A DNA stretch of 64,000 nucleotides. It comes from CAMDBL01 sp964498125 (GTDB taxonomy: Bacteria; Pseudomonadota; Alphaproteobacteria; Rhizobiales; Hyphomicrobiaceae). The stretch's first letter is position 1, and each line of letters starts with the position of its first letter. A program made the position numbers and the translations under genes. The stretch spans positions 62,001 to 126,000 of the forward strand of contig CAZCGE010000121.1 in NCBI GenBank assembly GCA_964498125.1, in the 5' to 3' direction. Positions 25,075 through 36,600 of this stretch are shown here, one piece after another. Below the pieces are notes generated by a model. It saw nothing but the letters and a program-made list of their open reading frames with translations, made no database searches and was not told the DNA's origin.

Positions 25075-25134
25075 CATTTTCCGCCAAAGTGGGCACCGGT
25101 TTGGCGTGAGACAAATGCGACAAACAAAGGACTA
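25075..25134 (+). repeat. Dispersed repeat CATTTTCCGCCAAAGTGGGC, copy A
   Basis: The unit reads CATTTTCCGCCAAAGTGGGC, then ACCGGTTTGGCGT, a short spacer, AAATGCGACAAACAAAGGA and CTAG. It starts two bases after the bactofilin stop. It is almost identical to copy B at 29015. Confidence 0.92.
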
Positions 25135-25163
25135 GGCGCGGCGTTGCGCGAACGACGCAATCG

Positions 25164-27788
25164 TCAGCGCGCATTCCACGGTTCCAGCTTGAGTTCCGTG
25201 CCGCCAAGCCGGCTGAAAACCTGCGACCGGCACGTCAGCACGATCACCTGATGGCTGACCGCCGCCTGCTCGATCACGTGAAACATCCGCGCGATGCGGT
25301 CATCGTCGCTATACACCAGCGCGTCGTCGAGGATGAGGGGCGTCGGAAAGCCGGCTTCGGCCAGCAACCGGCCGAAGGCTAGCCGCACGAGAACCGAGAC
25401 CTGCTCGTGCGTACCGCCGCTCAGTTGCGAGACGGGCTCGGCCACGCCATTGCGCAGCAGCGTGGTGGCCCCAAGCTTATCGTCGAATGTAACGCTGGCT
25501 GATGGAAACAACTCGGCGAGGTAGGGCGCGAGCTGATCCGTCACTGGTTTCAGATAAAGGTCGCGCTGGGCGCGTTCAGTGTTTCCGAGTTCGGCGTCGA
25601 GCAGGCGCAGCGCGTCCAGAACGTCCTCCAGGCTGCGCACCGCCGCGTTCGCCCGTTGCAACTCACCCTCGAGTTCCTTGACGCGCCGCCCGCCGCCGAC
25701 TTTGAAACTTTCCTCCAGCTCGCCTTCCAGCCGCTCGATGCCGCGGGCGAGACCTTGGATCTCATCGCCGCGCCGCTTAAAGGCCGCCTCCGCTGCAGTG
25801 CGCTGGGCGGCAAGGCCGGCGATTTCCTGCTCGCCCGGTGCCGCCGCCGCCAGCAATCTGGCCGCTCGTTCCGCCGTGGCCGCCGCCGCCTCGGCTTTCT
25901 CCAGAGTCGCGGCAAGCCGCGCGCGTGCCTCGCCATGCATGGACGCCGGCGGCAGCGCGCGTGCAATCGACTGCTGTTGCTGAGCGCGGGTGGCAATCGC
26001 GCCGGCCAGCCCATGCACCTGGTCGCGAAGGTCGCCGGCGACCTTGGCAAGCCCTTCGGCCTTGCGACGCGATTGCGACAGCTCCGCACGGACCGATGCG
26101 ATCGAGTCCTCGATCTCGGCGCGCGGCGGGGGCTCGATCGCAACTTCGGACGGCAGCGCCAGCTCCAGGTCGTGCACGACCGCCGCCATCGCATCGATGC
26201 CGTCCGGGGCCAAGGCGGCAAGGCGCGCCCGGGCGCCTTCGAGGTCGTGCGCAATGGATTGCCGCGCCGCGTTGGCCTTGCGCGCCGCATCCACGTCAGG
26301 AACGCCGCACTGCTCGAGCAGTCTGGCGAGGCTTTCGCGGCCCTTGCCGAGGTCGATCCGGTCACGGTTCGAATCTGCGCCGCCGCCGGCTGCAATGCGG
26401 ATGCTGCCAACGCCGGCGATCTCCAGCACCAGCACGCCATCGACCGTGATCGCACGGCCGCCCGGCACCGCCCGGCCTTCTGATCGGACGGCGCCGTCGC
26501 CGCCAGGGACATAATCGACACTCACCGTGGGCTGAGCGGCGATCAACCGGGCATCGAGCGCCGCAATGGCGCGCTCCTCCCGCTCCAGCGTCTGCATCCG
26601 GTCAGCTGTCGTCGGGTGGTGCGCCAGGTCGTGCGCGAGACCCGTGATCACGGACTCCAGTTTGCGGGCCTGTGCCAATTTCTGTACGGCCTCGTCGCGC
26701 AGGCGGCAGCGCGCGGCCGCCGCGTCGAATTGCGTGCGTGCGCGAAACAGGTCCTGATGCTGCTGTTCCTGCTCGGTGAGTTGGTGATGATCGGTGGCGG
26801 CGCGCTGGGCGGCGTCCCCGGCGCCGGCTGATGCGGGCGTGAGAGCATCGAGCCGGACCTGGTCAGCATGCGCGCTTTCCGTGAGCTCGGTCAGGTCGGC
26901 GAGCTGTTTGTCGAAGGCCGTCAGTGCGTCCCGAGCGAGCCGCGCATCGGCAGCCCTGGCATGCGCCTCGCTGTGCAGGGCCTGCGCCTTGCGCGCGTCG
27001 GCAAGCTGCTGTTCGGCGCCGGCAACGGCATCGGCCAATTGGATCTCGGCGGTGCTAGAGCCCAGGGCCTGCTGGCGGGTGCGCAAACTCTCCAGTTCGT
27101 CCAGGCTCGCCGTCATGGCCTGCTCGGCGGCGCGTGCCGCTGTCAGCGCGGCCTCGATGTCCTTGCGGTGCGACAAGGCAAGGGCATAAGGCGAGTGCGC
27201 CTTGGGACGCGCGCGATTGGCTCGCGTCGTCTGCTCGTCCAGCAGGTCGCTGACCCGGCGACGCACCCGCGACAGCTCGACGCCACCGGCAACGGCCGTG
27301 ATCTCGGCCTCGATCGCGCTTTGCAAAGCCGACTGCTCGGCGTCCTTGAGGCCGCGGCGGACGAGCGCGGTGTCCTGGCCGATCCACAACAAGCCAAAGC
27401 GACCGGCGGAATTGCCGCCGTATGCGATCAGCTCGGACAGTCTCTCGTCGGCCTCGGCGCCTTTGGCCCGCAGCTGACCCGAGGTCAGATCCGTCAGCTC
27501 GGCCAGCCGCCCGCGACCTTCGCTGAAGCGCTTGAGGATCCGCCATGAGCCGCCCTGGGCTTCGAAATCGATCTCGATCAGCGGCTCGCCGCCGGTGCGC
27601 GGACGAATGCCGCCAAAGGACGTGGTCGTGTGTTTCTGCAGAAAGCCGGCCTCGATCGCTCGGTATATGGTCGATTTGCCGAGTTCGTTCGGTCCAGCCA
27701 GCACGTCGACGCGACCGCTGAGGCCCTCGATGGCCACGGGCTCGCGGAACATCCCGACATCCTTCAGCCTGATGGCGCGTATCTTCAT
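25164..27788 (-). CDS. SMC/Rad50-like ATPase (YhaN-type)
   Basis: The 874-residue protein has an N-terminal ATPase half with P-loop GPNELGKST (about residues 33-41) and a Q-loop region LLWIGQDTALV. A long Ala/Gln/Arg-rich coiled coil with a central hinge follows. The C-terminal half has ABC signature LSGGTHEQVSVLVRLAFGRLL and Walker B TPLILDDALVYSDDDR. It overlaps by 4 bp the phosphoesterase gene upstream, so the pair is a SbcC-SbcD or YhaN-YhaO style complex that processes DNA ends. The N-terminus (KIRAIRLKDVGMFREP) is of YhaN type rather than true SbcC. Confidence 0.85.
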   Translation of the reverse strand: MKIRAIRLKDVGMFREPVAIEGLSGRVDVLAGPNELGKSTIYRAIEAGFLQKHTTTSFGGIRPRTGGEPLIEIDFEAQGGSWRILKRFSEGRGRLAELTDLTSGQLRAKGAEADERLSELIAYGGNSAGRFGLLWIGQDTALVRRGLKDAEQSALQSAIEAEITAVAGGVELSRVRRRVSDLLDEQTTRANRARPKAHSPYALALSHRKDIEAALTAARAAEQAMTASLDELESLRTRQQALGSSTAEIQLADAVAGAEQQLADARKAQALHSEAHARAADARLARDALTAFDKQLADLTELTESAHADQVRLDALTPASAGAGDAAQRAATDHHQLTEQEQQHQDLFRARTQFDAAAARCRLRDEAVQKLAQARKLESVITGLAHDLAHHPTTADRMQTLEREERAIAALDARLIAAQPTVSVDYVPGGDGAVRSEGRAVPGGRAITVDGVLVLEIAGVGSIRIAAGGGADSNRDRIDLGKGRESLARLLEQCGVPDVDAARKANAARQSIAHDLEGARARLAALAPDGIDAMAAVVHDLELALPSEVAIEPPPRAEIEDSIASVRAELSQSRRKAEGLAKVAGDLRDQVHGLAGAIATRAQQQQSIARALPPASMHGEARARLAATLEKAEAAAATAERAARLLAAAAPGEQEIAGLAAQRTAAEAAFKRRGDEIQGLARGIERLEGELEESFKVGGGRRVKELEGELQRANAAVRSLEDVLDALRLLDAELGNTERAQRDLYLKPVTDQLAPYLAELFPSASVTFDDKLGATTLLRNGVAEPVSQLSGGTHEQVSVLVRLAFGRLLAEAGFPTPLILDDALVYSDDDRIARMFHVIEQAAVSHQVIVLTCRSQVFSRLGGTELKLEPWNAR

Positions 27789-28909
27789 GGGCTGTCCGCA
27801 CCCGCGCGCGTGATTTCCACCAGATGCGCGAGCGCGCGGCCAGCCGTCTTGCGCTGCGCTGCCTCACCCTGCGTGGACATCGCCGTCAATCGCTCGGCGA
27901 CCGCGGCCAGGCGCGGATCGGCGAACAGGCGGGCGATATCCGCCGGCTCCGCGCGGGTTGCCAGGCCTGCGTCGTCAACGTCGAGGTAGCGCACGCGTTC
28001 GCTCAGCCGCGAGCGCCATTGCGCCAAGCCCGCGCGGTCCTCGGCAAGCAGCGAGCCCTCGAGGGCGAGGCGCAACAGCAGGCGGTCGGCCGCTGGCGCC
28101 AGCTGGATCAGCTCGGCTTCCAGCGTGGCCAGGTCGGCAAGGCTCGCAATCGCCGCCGTGCGCGCGGCCCAGACGAAGTGTCCGGTCTTTGCCGGATCGA
28201 TCGTGGGCTCGGCGTTACCGGCCAAGCGCACGACGAGCGCATGGCCAGCGGCGGCATCGCCAAAGCGATCAGGCTCTGGCGTGCCGGCGTACCACGTGTT
28301 GGGCGAAATGCGCTTCATGCCGTGCCAGTCGCCGAGCGCCAGATAAACGAGCCCAGCCTTGCGCGCGCGTGCCGGATCGATGGTGCCGCTGCTGCCGCCG
28401 CCCTCGAAATCGTAGACCGAGCCATGCGCCAGACCGATACGCAGCTCGCCTGCCGGAGTTGCAGTGCCGTCCATCCAGGCGGTCGGGTCTGAACTGCGCC
28501 CCTTGGCCGTCAGCGGCGCCGCCAGCAGCCAGATGCCCGGCTCAACCTCCACTGGTCCTGTCGCCACGTGCGGACGCAGGTTTGCCGGGAGTTGACCGGA
28601 TGTCAGGCGATGCCACAAACCGCCCGGCCGGGCAGGGTCATGGTTGCCCGGCAGCAGATGCCAGACGACGTCGCCATGGCGGGCCATGCGCTCGATGGCC
28701 GGCGACAGCACGCGCCGCGGCAGTGTTTCCGCATCGAACACGTCGCCCGCCACGAGCACGTGGGTCGCGCCCGCCTTGCGCGCTACGCCGGCGATCGTTT
28801 CGATTGCCGACAACCGCGCTTCCTCCAATAGGCCGCCGAGCCGATCGTCAAAAGCCCGAAATGGCCGGCCGATCTGCCAGTCGGCGGTATGCACGAAGGT
28901 GAAGGACAT
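27785..28909 (-). CDS. SbcD/YhaO-like DNA-processing metallophosphoesterase
   Basis: The 374-residue protein begins with FVHTADWQIGRPF and continues with HVLVAGDVFDAETLP, LLPGNHDPARPGG and IGLAHGSVYDF, the metal-binding motifs of Mre11/SbcD nucleases. With the overlapping ATPase gene downstream it should form an Mre11-Rad50-like nuclease. The ATG at 28909 starts right before the first strand; an upstream in-frame start would add 11 residues. The C-terminal part differs from E. coli SbcD, which supports a YhaO-like subgroup. Expression is leftward, with repeat elements in the upstream gap. Confidence 0.85.
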   Translation of the reverse strand: MSFTFVHTADWQIGRPFRAFDDRLGGLLEEARLSAIETIAGVARKAGATHVLVAGDVFDAETLPRRVLSPAIERMARHGDVVWHLLPGNHDPARPGGLWHRLTSGQLPANLRPHVATGPVEVEPGIWLLAAPLTAKGRSSDPTAWMDGTATPAGELRIGLAHGSVYDFEGGGSSGTIDPARARKAGLVYLALGDWHGMKRISPNTWYAGTPEPDRFGDAAAGHALVVRLAGNAEPTIDPAKTGHFVWAARTAAIASLADLATLEAELIQLAPAADRLLLRLALEGSLLAEDRAGLAQWRSRLSERVRYLDVDDAGLATRAEPADIARLFADPRLAAVAERLTAMSTQGEAAQRKTAGRALAHLVEITRAGADSP

Positions 28910-29014
28910 CGCGGCGGGGGCACCTGGAAGCTGGCGTTGCAAAGCCGAAGTTCTTATTTTGTTCCTTCGCCGAAGTCAACGGAACTCGTCAATTATCGAC
29001 AGAAATCCTGGACA

Positions 29015-29073
29015 GAGCATTTTCCGCCAAAGTGGGCACCGGTTTGGCGTAGAAAATGCGACAAACAAAGGAC
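29015..29073 (+). repeat. Dispersed repeat CATTTTCCGCCAAAGTGGGC, copy B
   Basis: GAGCATTTTCCGCCAAAGTG, GGCACCGGTTTGGCGTAG and AAAATGCGACAAACAAAGGA follow one another as in copy A. It lies in the 288-bp gap between the YhaO-like and the export-lipoprotein genes. Confidence 0.92.
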
Positions 29074-29116
29074 TAGAGCGCTTTCCCCTGATTCAATGCG
29101 AGTGGAAAGCGCTCTA
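29074..29116. repeat. Perfect hairpin repeat TAGAGCGCTTTCC
   Basis: Arms TAGAGCGCTTTCC (29074-29086) and GGAAAGCGCTCTA (29104-29116) match perfectly around a 17-base loop. It directly follows copy B of the dispersed repeat, so the two may form one composite intergenic unit. It may also end leftward transcription from the export-lipoprotein gene. Confidence 0.85.
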
Positions 29117-29197
29117 AGCACCGCAGCCAACGGCGACCCTGCTCATGCCGTGGGGTGGGTTCGAGGGAGCCTGTGGGACCAGTCCGATCCGCCCGGC

Positions 29198-30376
29198 TCA
29201 ATCGAGGCCGTTGACCACGCGATTGCCGACGCCGGCGCTGGACGTGACGAGATTGACGAGCTTGAGCAGTTTGGAGGCCTCGGCACCTTCCGCATTGGCG
29301 ACGTAGACGACGTCCTTGTCACGCAGCTTGAACCCGCTGGCGTAGAAATAGGCCTGCGGTGCGCGCATGTTGACGCGGTAGACCACCGGCACGCGGCCAG
29401 TGGTCGTGGCGGGAAGCGCCGTTGTGAACTTCGCCACGGTGTCGACCCGCTCCTGGCGGAACACGAAGACGCCGCCGGCATCGGCGCGCGTATCGATCAG
29501 CCCCCCCGTCGCGGCAATCGCCTCCAGGATGTTCACCTGCACGGCCTCGAAGGGATAGACGCCCGGCTTTTGCACCGCACCCGACACGGTGTAGCGCCTT
29601 GGCTCGTAATTGACGTAAACCTGATCGCCGGTCTGGATCAGGACGTTTTCCTGCTGATCGTCGACGATGGCTGAAAGGAGCTGCTGGGCCCGCGTCTCGC
29701 CGCGCATGACCAATACGGTTGTTTCGCGTGCCGGATATTTCGTACCGCCGCCCGCAGCGATCAGGTCGAGCAGGCGATCACCCTTCAGCGACAGGGGGTA
29801 GAGACCGGGTTTGGCCACCTCGCCATTGAGCACGACGGTGTTGGCCCGGTTCTCGACGATGTTGACCGTCGCCTGCGGTTGAATGGCCCGATCCGACAGG
29901 CTTTCGACGATGCGCTTCTGCACCTCGAAGGGGGAGCGGCCGGCCACTTTCAGGATGCCGGCATAGGGCAGCGAAATCTCGCCACTGGGGCTCACGGCCA
30001 TTGCAGGAAACGCGGCGCTGCGGCCGCTTTGACTGGAAAATAGGCCGCCCTCACCCGCCTCCCAAATGGTGATCTGCAGGACGTCGCCGACGCCTATGCG
30101 CGGCTGCAAGTCCTTGATCCGGGTCGGCATTAGGCGTCGGCTCAGCCCGTGCGAACCGTCGGCGTTCAATTGCGCGACAATGTCTTGATTGAGATCGAGC
30201 AGGACGTAGCTGTCGGCGGCTCCGCTGCGCTCGCCAAACGCTATTTCACGGCCGGTCGGACCCGACGTGGGCAACGCGCCACAGGCTGCCAACAGCAACG
30301 TGACAGCGCATATCATGCACTGCCAAACGCGCGGCATCGAGCCGACTGACGTCGCTACAACCACCTGTACCCCCAT
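29198..30376 (-). CDS. Wza/KpsD-like outer-membrane polysaccharide export lipoprotein
   Basis: The protein has a lipoprotein signal (MICAVTLLLAAC, lipobox LAAC) followed by a polysaccharide-export domain (IGVGDVLQITIWEAGEGGLFSS, ISLPYAGILKVAGRSPFEVQKRIVESL) and two SLBB-type domains (VVLNGEVAKPGLYPLSLKGDRLLDLIAAGGG and TVSGAVQKPGVYPFEAVQVNILEAIAATGG). Such proteins form the outer-membrane channel for capsule. The start is uncertain: 30376 is used here, and an ATG at 30337 would put the signal helix closer to the N-terminus. It diverges from the PKS gene and is the likely export pore for the KpsMTE system encoded at 42902-45651. Confidence 0.88.
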   Translation of the reverse strand: MGVQVVVATSVGSMPRVWQCMICAVTLLLAACGALPTSGPTGREIAFGERSGAADSYVLLDLNQDIVAQLNADGSHGLSRRLMPTRIKDLQPRIGVGDVLQITIWEAGEGGLFSSQSGRSAAFPAMAVSPSGEISLPYAGILKVAGRSPFEVQKRIVESLSDRAIQPQATVNIVENRANTVVLNGEVAKPGLYPLSLKGDRLLDLIAAGGGTKYPARETTVLVMRGETRAQQLLSAIVDDQQENVLIQTGDQVYVNYEPRRYTVSGAVQKPGVYPFEAVQVNILEAIAATGGLIDTRADAGGVFVFRQERVDTVAKFTTALPATTTGRVPVVYRVNMRAPQAYFYASGFKLRDKDVVYVANAEGAEASKLLKLVNLVTSSAGVGNRVVNGLD

Positions 30377-30611
30377 CCCGCCGGACACCTGTCGGGCCTA
30401 GATGATTCGTCAGTGAGACGCACCCTTGAACTGCGCACGTTTGGCGGTCAGATTGGATCAGCAACACAATTCTAGCCGTATGTTGCCGATTGACCTTGTG
30501 CGGCGGGCCCGATAGTCCCGTGAATACGTTAAGAAGGTGCTATCAGGCGTTACAACTCGGGAATCCTGGCCGCGTCCTGTCGCCAGGTCGAAATCTAGTC
30601 AGCAGGTGAAC
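30377..30611. promoter_or_regulatory. Divergent promoter region of export lipoprotein and PKS
   Basis: Roughly 235 bp separate the two divergent starts; 160 bp if the PKS begins at the in-frame GTG 30537. No named motif is evident. Being the only gap between the export channel and the lipid-synthesis operon, it probably co-controls both. Confidence 0.35.
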
Positions 30612-33600
30612 GTGACTCGCTCGGACGTCGTCGACATTATTGGGCGGGCCTGCCGGCTTCCTGGTGCGCCGAATTGTGCCGCACTATGGGACGTGCTTGC
30701 GCAGGAGCGCTGCACCGTCAGCGAAATCGACCAGGATCGCTGGGCCAAGGCGCGTTATTTCAATCCGCGCCAGGGCGAGCGCGGCAAGAGCTACACATTC
30801 GCGGCAGGTGTTCTGGACAATGTTTGGGGCTTCGATCCCGGTGTTTTCGGTCTCTCACCGCGCGAGGCCGAAAGCATGGACCCGCAACAGCGGGTGCTGC
30901 TGCAAGTCGTCTGGGAGGCGCTAGAGGATGCCGGGGCGCCGCCATCGTCGCTGGCTGGGCAATCCGTCGGCGTGTTTGTTGGCGTATCGAGCACCGACTT
31001 GGCGACACGGCGCTCGCATGATGTTGGTGCTGCCGATGCCTATACGATGACCGGCAGCACGCTGTCGCTGGTCGCCAATCGCATTTCATACGTGTTCGAC
31101 TGGCACGGGCCCTCCTTCAGCGTCGATACGGCCTGCTCCTCATCGCTGGTGGCATTGTCGCAGGCATTGGATGCCCTACAGGCGGGCAGCATCGACACGG
31201 CGGTGGTCGGCGGCGTCAACATGCTGCTGAGCCCGTTTCCGTTCCTTGGCTTCGCGGCGGCGCGCATGCTGGCGCCCGATGGCCGCTGCCGGCCGTTCGA
31301 TGCCAATGGCCAGGGTTATGTCCGCGCCGAGGGCGCAGTGGCGCTGGTGCTGCGGCGTCGCGATGCCGGCGCCATCGGTGTCGGGCGGCGCTATGCCGAA
31401 GTGGTGGCAGGTGCCGTCAACTCCGACGGGCGGACGTCCGGCGTGAGCTTGCCGTCGGCGGAGTCGCAGGCCGCACTGTTGGAGGCCCTTTACCGAAAGG
31501 CAGCGATTGATCCCAACGATTTGGCCTTTGTCGAGGCGCACGGCACCGGCACGCGCGTCGGCGATCCGGCCGAGGCGGAAGCCATCGGCCGCGTGCTCGG
31601 CCAGCGACGGTGCCGTCCGCTGCCGATCGGCTCCATCAAATCCAATATCGGGCATCTCGAGCCGGCCGCCGGGCTCGCGGGCGTGCTGAAAGCCATCCTC
31701 GCCTTCGAGCATGGCATGCTGCCCGCCTCCCTGCATTTCAAGACGCCCAATCCCACCATCCCGTTCGAGGAGCTCAACCTCGCGGTCGCCGGTCGGCCGG
31801 TGCCGCTGACGCGGGGGGCAACGCCTTTCTGCGCCGGCGTCAGCGCGTTTGGCTTCGGCGGCACCAACGCCCACGTCATCCTGCGCGAGGCGCAGGCCAA
31901 AGAAGCGCCGCGTCGCGCCAGCGGTCGGCCGGCGCCAAACGCCGGCCTGCTGATGCTGTCGGCGCACTGCCAGGAGGGTCTTGCGGCCCTGGCCGCTGCG
32001 ACCCGCGATCTAATCCAGCAGGACTGCGGCGCCGATGCCGACGTGCAGCCGCTTGCCGCCGCCGTGGCGACACAACGCGAGTCCTTGCCCGAGCGGTTGG
32101 TGATTTCCGCCGCCAATCCGAGCCGCGCTGTCGAGGCTCTAGATGCCTTCCTGGCGGGGCAGCGGACGCCATCGGTCACCACCGGACGCGCGGTGTCGCG
32201 TGCGGCCACCGTCGCCTTCGTTTATGCGGGTAATGGCTCGCAATGGGCCGGCATGGGGCGCGTGGCGTACCAACACAACCCTATATTCCGAACACGTCTC
32301 GAGGCGCTGTCGCGACGCTTCACGGAGATCGCCGGCTGGTCCTTGACGGAACTCCTGCTGGCGGACGACTTGGCCGAGCGCCTGGCCAGTGCCCGCATCT
32401 CCCAGCCGCTGTTGTTCGCCATTCAGGCGGCGCTGACTGACGCCCTGATGAGCCAGGGCGTCGAGCCTGCCTACGTCGTCGGGCATAGCGTCGGCGAGAT
32501 CGCGGCCGCCTATGCCAGCGGCGCGCTCGACGAAACCCAGGCGCTGCGCGTCATTGCCGCGCGCAGCGCCGGCCAGGAATTGGCGCGCGGTCTCGGCACC
32601 ATGGCGGCATTGGCCTTGCCGGAAGCCGACGCGCGGCAGTTGATCGAGGACAGCGGTTGTTCCGCGGTCGAAGTCGGTGCGATCAACAGTCCCAAGAGCG
32701 TGACGCTGTCTGGCCCGAGAGCCGAGATCGAGCGCTGCGCACACCTGGCCTCGGCGCGGGGATTGCGGGTCAAGGTGCTCGATCTCGAATACCCGTTCCA
32801 TTCCGCGCTGGTCGACGTGGCGCGTCAGCCGTTGCTCGATGACTTGCAAGGATTGAAGCCCACGGCCAGCCGCATCCCGCTCGTCTCGACCGTGACCGGC
32901 GACATTTTGGCGGGCGAGACCCTCGATGCCGGTTACTGGTGGCGCAACGTGCGGTCTCCGGTCCGCTTTGGCGAGGCAATCAAGCGCGTCGCCGACCTTG
33001 GCGCCCGCGTTTTCATCGAGATTTCACCTCGAGCCATCCTGCAGGGGTACTTCGCCGAGAGCCTTGGCGAGTTGTTGCAGCAGTCGGCGCTGATCCCCAG
33101 TCTCGGGATGGCTGACGACCCCGAGCATGATCCAGTACAGGCCACCACGGCCCGCGCGCTTGCGCGTGGCGCCAGGATTGATGTCGATCGCGCCTTCGGA
33201 CCCGCGCCCACGACGCTGCGCCTGCCGCATTATCCCTGGCAGAACCGATCGCTCGACGTTGCACCAAGCCTGGAGGCCACCACCGTATTGCCGACCGGCG
33301 CCGGGCTGCACCGGTACCTCGGCTGGCGCGAGAGGACCGGCCTGTCGGAGTGGTTCAGCCATCTCGACACCAGCCTGTTTCCCGAGCTGGGTGACCACAA
33401 GATCGGCGGGCAGGTGTACGTGCCAGGCGCCGTGCTCGCCGAGATGGCCGTGGCGGCTGCCCGCGACTGGCTTGGAGAGCAACGGGTCGAGATTTATGAC
33501 TTCGACATCCTGGCGCCGCTCGTCCTCGCCGCCGACCATATGCGCGAAGTGCGGACATCGATCGATGCCGGCAGCCGCAGCCTCGGCATCGCCAGCCGGC

Positions 33601-36600
33601 GGCGCCTGTCCGACGAAGCCTGGCAGATGCATGTCGAGGCGCGCTTTGGGCCGGCGACGTCACCGGCGGCGAAACAGTGCGATGCCGGCATGGGCCGGCC
33701 GATCGCCGGGTTCGACGCCGCGGCTTTCTATAAGATGGCACAGTCGCTCGGTCTCGATTACGGGCCGAACTTCCAGCGGCTGGAGTCGCTTGCTGTTGCC
33801 GAGAGCCGCGAAATCGTGGTTGGCATCGTTGCGAACACGACGCATCCCCGCGACGGGCTGATCCTCGACCCGATCGCGCTGGATGTGGCTTTCCACGGCT
33901 TGTTGCACCACCTGCTGGGATCGGGCGACGAACACTCATCCACCCCCACGCGCCAGGCCTATGTGCCGATCCGCTTCGGCCGTATTGTTCTGCATCATCC
34001 TGGCCGGCCGGTTCGCTTCGCGCGTGTGCGGCTCGAGACCCCTGGCATCACCACGGCGCGCTGCGATGTGCTGTTGCTCGATGCCGATCATCAGCCGGTC
34101 GCGGAGCTGACGGACGCACGCTTCAGATCGAGTACATTGCTGCGCACGCGGCCGCTGGCGGAGATCGCCTACGCGATGGCTTGCGAGGCGCTGCCACTGC
34201 CCGGCTTTGCAACCACCCGCAACTGGCCGGCGCCGCCAGCCCTGCTGGCCGGCGCCGCGGAATTGAATCCGCCGGAGCACCAGAAGGACGAGGAAGCGCG
34301 CCTGCTGCTCGAAGCCGCGGCGCGACGGGTGGGGGTGGACAGCATCGGGCTATTGACCGTCGACGGAGCGATCGATCCTCGCTCGCTGGTCGAGCGCGGG
34401 CAACTGTCCAGCGCCGCGCGGCCCATGCTCCTTGGCCTGCTCGGTATGCTGGAGGCCGCGGGCCTGGCCAACGGCGATGGTCGGATTTGGACGCTCAACG
34501 CTGCGGCGGAGTCCTTGCCCCCGCTCGATGCCATCATTCAGACTGTGATCGGCGAGCATCCCGAATGGTGGCCGGACTGCGCCCTGCTCGCGCAAGCCGG
34601 TGCGGCCTGGCCCGCGCTCCTAGCCGATCCGCAAGGTCAGCCCGCGGCTGCGCCCTATCTGCCGGCGGTGCTCGAAGCCTTCGCGGTTGCGACGCCACGC
34701 AGCCGCGGCCACGTCCGACGCGTGCTCGATGTGGTCGCGCTTATTCTGGACGCGGACGAGACGAAAGAAGGGCAAGCGAAAGCGCCCATCCGCGTGCTCG
34801 AGCTTGGCGCCGGGGACGGCGCCCTGACGCGACCGCTCGCACGCCTCCTCGCCGCCCGCGGCGGACGCCTGCTGGCGATCGACGAGGAGCCGCGCTCAAT
34901 CGAACGGCTGCGTGCGCATGTCGCCGGACTTGGCGGTGTGACAGTCGCCGAGGCGGCATCAATCGACACCGCCGCTCAGCGCAATGGGCCCTTCGACCTG
35001 ATTGTCTCTGCCAACGGACTGCATCGTTTCGAAGCCATCGAGAACGTGCTGACGATGGCTGCCCGGCATGCCCAGGAGCATGCCATCCTGGTCGCGTCGT
35101 GTGCACCACCCGACAGCTTCCACGATACGGTGCTGGGTCTCACGGCATCCTGGTTCCAGCCGCGATCCGCCGGGGCGACACCTACTGGTCCCTTGCTGTC
35201 CGCGCCGGAGTGGCGCCGTTGCCTGATGGCGAGTGGCTGCCGCGACGTGCAGTCGGCCGGATATGCCGCCAACGGCAATGCATTGCTGATCGGCGCGATG
35301 GCGCAGGGCCGTGCCGCGCAGTCAAGCGATGCGGTGCCAACGGCGGACGCCGCGACCAAGATCGCACTCGTCTCGAGTGGGCCTGCCGATAGTGCATTCG
35401 TCGAAATCCTTGCGGCGCGGTTGCAGGCGACAGGGCACAGTCTTGTCGCCATGGCCGAGCGCAGCGGCCGCGCCACAGGCAATGGATCGAAGCATCACGC
35501 AACGACCGCCGCGGATGACTGGCGCGAGGTGCTGACGCCAGCGTTCAACGGCACAGGCCGGGCGCCAGACATCGTCTATCTGTGCGAACCGCGGCCCACC
35601 GAAGTGGAACCGGCCGAGACGCTGAAGCATCGCCTGAGCGAACTCACGGCCATGGTGCAGGCTCTCGGAGAGCGGCCGTTCCGGCTCTGGATCGTGGCGC
35701 CGGGCAGCATGCGCGATCTCGTCGGCGCGGGCACTGGCTGTCCGGTCCAGGCCGGCGTTCTGGCCTTCGCGCGCACGGTGACCAATGAAGTGCCAGCCGG
35801 AGACATTCGCGTCGTCGATTGCGATGCCGGTCTCGACCTGGATCAGGCGGCGGAGCGGCTGGCCCTGCTCATCGACAATCCCGGCGTGGAGACCGAGGTC
35901 GTCCTGCGTGCCAACGATATGGTGGCGTTGCGGGTGGCGCGCGGCCTACCGGAGGCGATCAGTGAGGGCTTTGTCGAAACCCGCCTGGATGCGGCGCGCC
36001 TCGAGCTGTCACGCGATCCCGGCAGAGAGCGCCTCGCCTGGCGTCGCATTGCCCGCCGCGCGCCCGGACCCGGCGAGGTCGAGATCGAGATCGCCGCCAC
36101 GGGCTTGAACTTCCGCGACTGCATGTGGTCGATGGGATTGCTGCCCGAGGAAGCGCTGGAAGATGGCTTCGCCGGGCCGACATTGGGCTTCGAGTGCTCG
36201 GGGCGGATCATCGGTGTCGGCGCGGGAGTCGAACGCTTCGAGGCGGGGCAGGCCGTGACCGCCTTCGCGCCGGCTGCCTTCGCCTCGCACGTCACGGTCG
36301 CGGCGGACGCGGTGGCCCCATTGCCGGTGGACGCCGACCTCATTGCCGCGGCGACAGTGCCCGTGCCGTTCATCACCGCCTATTACGCGCTGCATCACCT
36401 GGCGCGGCTGGAGGCCGGCGAAAGCGTCTTGATCCACGGTGGCGCCGGCGGCGTTGGTCTTGCCGCACTGCAGATCGCGCAGTGGCGTGGCGCCAAGGTG
36501 ATTGCCACCGCGGGGGCTGCCGAGAAACGCCGCCTGTTGACGTTGCTGGGCGCCGACCATGTACTCGACAGCCGGTCGCTGGCCTTCGCCGATGACGTGA

